Of a stretch of 64,000 bases of DNA, positions 63,509-64,000 are shown piece after piece. The notes under the pieces were generated by a model. That model worked only from the letters and a program-made list of their open reading frames with translations. It was not told the origin of the DNA and ran no database searches. Location of the stretch: positions 62,001 through 126,000 of the forward strand of contig JAETRU010000002.1 of the NCBI GenBank assembly GCA_021769965.1, in the 5' to 3' direction. The position numbers and the translations under genes are program-made. The stretch is from Eubacterium sp. Its GTDB lineage: Bacteria > Bacillota > Clostridia > Peptostreptococcales > Anaerovoracaceae. Within the stretch, counting starts at the first letter, position 1. The number at the start of each line of letters is the position of its first letter.

Positions 63509-64000
63509 ATGAAAATTTTACTCATCAGCGATACACACGGAGATATTTCCAGAGTTACAGATATTCTGGAGTACACGAAAGATATAGAGATGATCATCCA
63601 CTGCGGCGACTGCCAGTCCGACATGTCGTTTCTGGAAAGGCACACCGATATCCCCATCGTCTCCATAGAAGGCAACTGCGACAGCCACCGGCGCGATCGA
63701 AAGGTAGTGGAAACGCCTGCCGGAAAACTGCTGATCACCCACGGACATTTTGAAGCTGTAGGCTTTACCTGCAATAATCTGATCTTTGCCGCTGAAGAAG
63801 AGGGAGACTGCATCGCAGTCTGTTACGGGCATACCCACGTTCCCCACTGTGAGGACGTAAACGGACTGTGGCTGGTCAATCCCGGCAGCCTGACTGAGCC
63901 GCGGGGCGGTTCCCGGCCTTCCTATGCCATCCTGTGCTGTGAAGAGGACCGGTTCCAAGCTGATATAATGGATTACGATACCTTTATGCAGACTCAGAAA
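63509..64000 (+). CDS. YfcE/MJ0936-type metallophosphoesterase (3' end outside window)
   Basis: 164 residues are visible up to the window edge with no stop. Metal-binding motifs of the calcineurin-like fold are in order: SDTHGD, HCGDC, GNCD, ITHGH and YGHTHVP, followed by NPGSL. Such enzymes hydrolyse phosphodiesters such as model substrates or cyclic nucleotides. GGGAGG lies six bases before the ATG at 63509. The family is commonly 150-180 residues, so little is missing. Confidence 0.93.
   Translation, partial: MKILLISDTHGDISRVTDILEYTKDIEMIIHCGDCQSDMSFLERHTDIPIVSIEGNCDSHRRDRKVVETPAGKLLITHGHFEAVGFTCNNLIFAAEEEGDCIAVCYGHTHVPHCEDVNGLWLVNPGSLTEPRGGSRPSYAILCCEEDRFQADIMDYDTFMQTQK

Overview
The window looks like chromosome from an anaerobic, amino-acid-fermenting clostridium (Firmicutes). 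I would guess a relative of Anaerovorax/Emergencia (Anaerovoracaceae), but only from gene content. The support is a full set of lysine-fermentation genes, a V-type ATPase, the Firmicutes genes whiA and rapZ, a SAM-I riboswitch, a CwlD-like amidase that suggests spore formation, and many sigma-A promoters with extended -10 boxes. I saw no rRNA, tRNA, CRISPR array, phage or transposase gene.

Layout. 1-9.9 kb: Fe-S assembly genes (sufC and a SufB/SufD-like partner), a DEAD-box helicase with a 62-bp tandem repeat array just upstream of its promoter, a secreted PepSY protein, pcp, metK under a SAM-I riboswitch, an unrecognised protein, a DnaA-box-rich gap, cwlD and an AlaX-type tRNA editing protein. 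9.9-20.6 kb: two similar peptide-use modules, each with a YfcC-family carrier, M20 peptidases and an RpiR regulator. 20.7-35.4 kb: lysine fermentation. From right to left these are kal, a sigma-54 activator, kdd copy 2, kdd copy 1, kamA, kamB, kamC, kamD, kamE and atoE-atoD-atoA. 35.4-37.3 kb: a thioesterase, a nuclease-like protein and two kinds of hairpin repeat. 37.3-45.9 kb: a nine-gene V-type ATPase operon whose K subunit carries Na+-type residues. 46-50.9 kb: an MMPL-type exporter with a YhgE-like partner, then whiA. 51-58.5 kb: a corrinoid protein, an MttB-family methyltransferase, a HyuA-like ATPase and an NSS carrier, with a divergent GntR regulator, plus kce. 58.5-64 kb: rapZ, a PHP phosphoesterase, murB, an AI-2E family membrane protein, a small protein, a degenerate Fic-like protein and a YfcE-type phosphodiesterase cut by the window end.

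How the genes work together. KamA, KamDE, Kdd, Kce and Kal convert lysine through beta-lysine, 3,5-diaminohexanoate and 3-keto-5-aminohexanoate to acetoacetate and crotonyl-CoA. AtoDA and AtoE then handle CoA transfer and short-chain acid transport. KamB and KamC are thought to reactivate the B12-dependent aminomutase. kce lies about 22 kb from the other lysine genes.

The most interesting element is the sigma-54 activator at 32772-34847. Its first ~340 residues are a diverged copy of Kdd, the pathway dehydrogenase, fused to a standard AAA+ domain and HTH. Four dyads of the form GAAC-N8-GTTC lie around it: one before kdd1, two before kdd2 and one in the kal/regulator gap. A consensus sigma-54 promoter precedes kdd2. 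I infer a pathway-specific switch whose sensor was recruited from the enzyme itself. All functions are read from sequence by eye; no database search was run.
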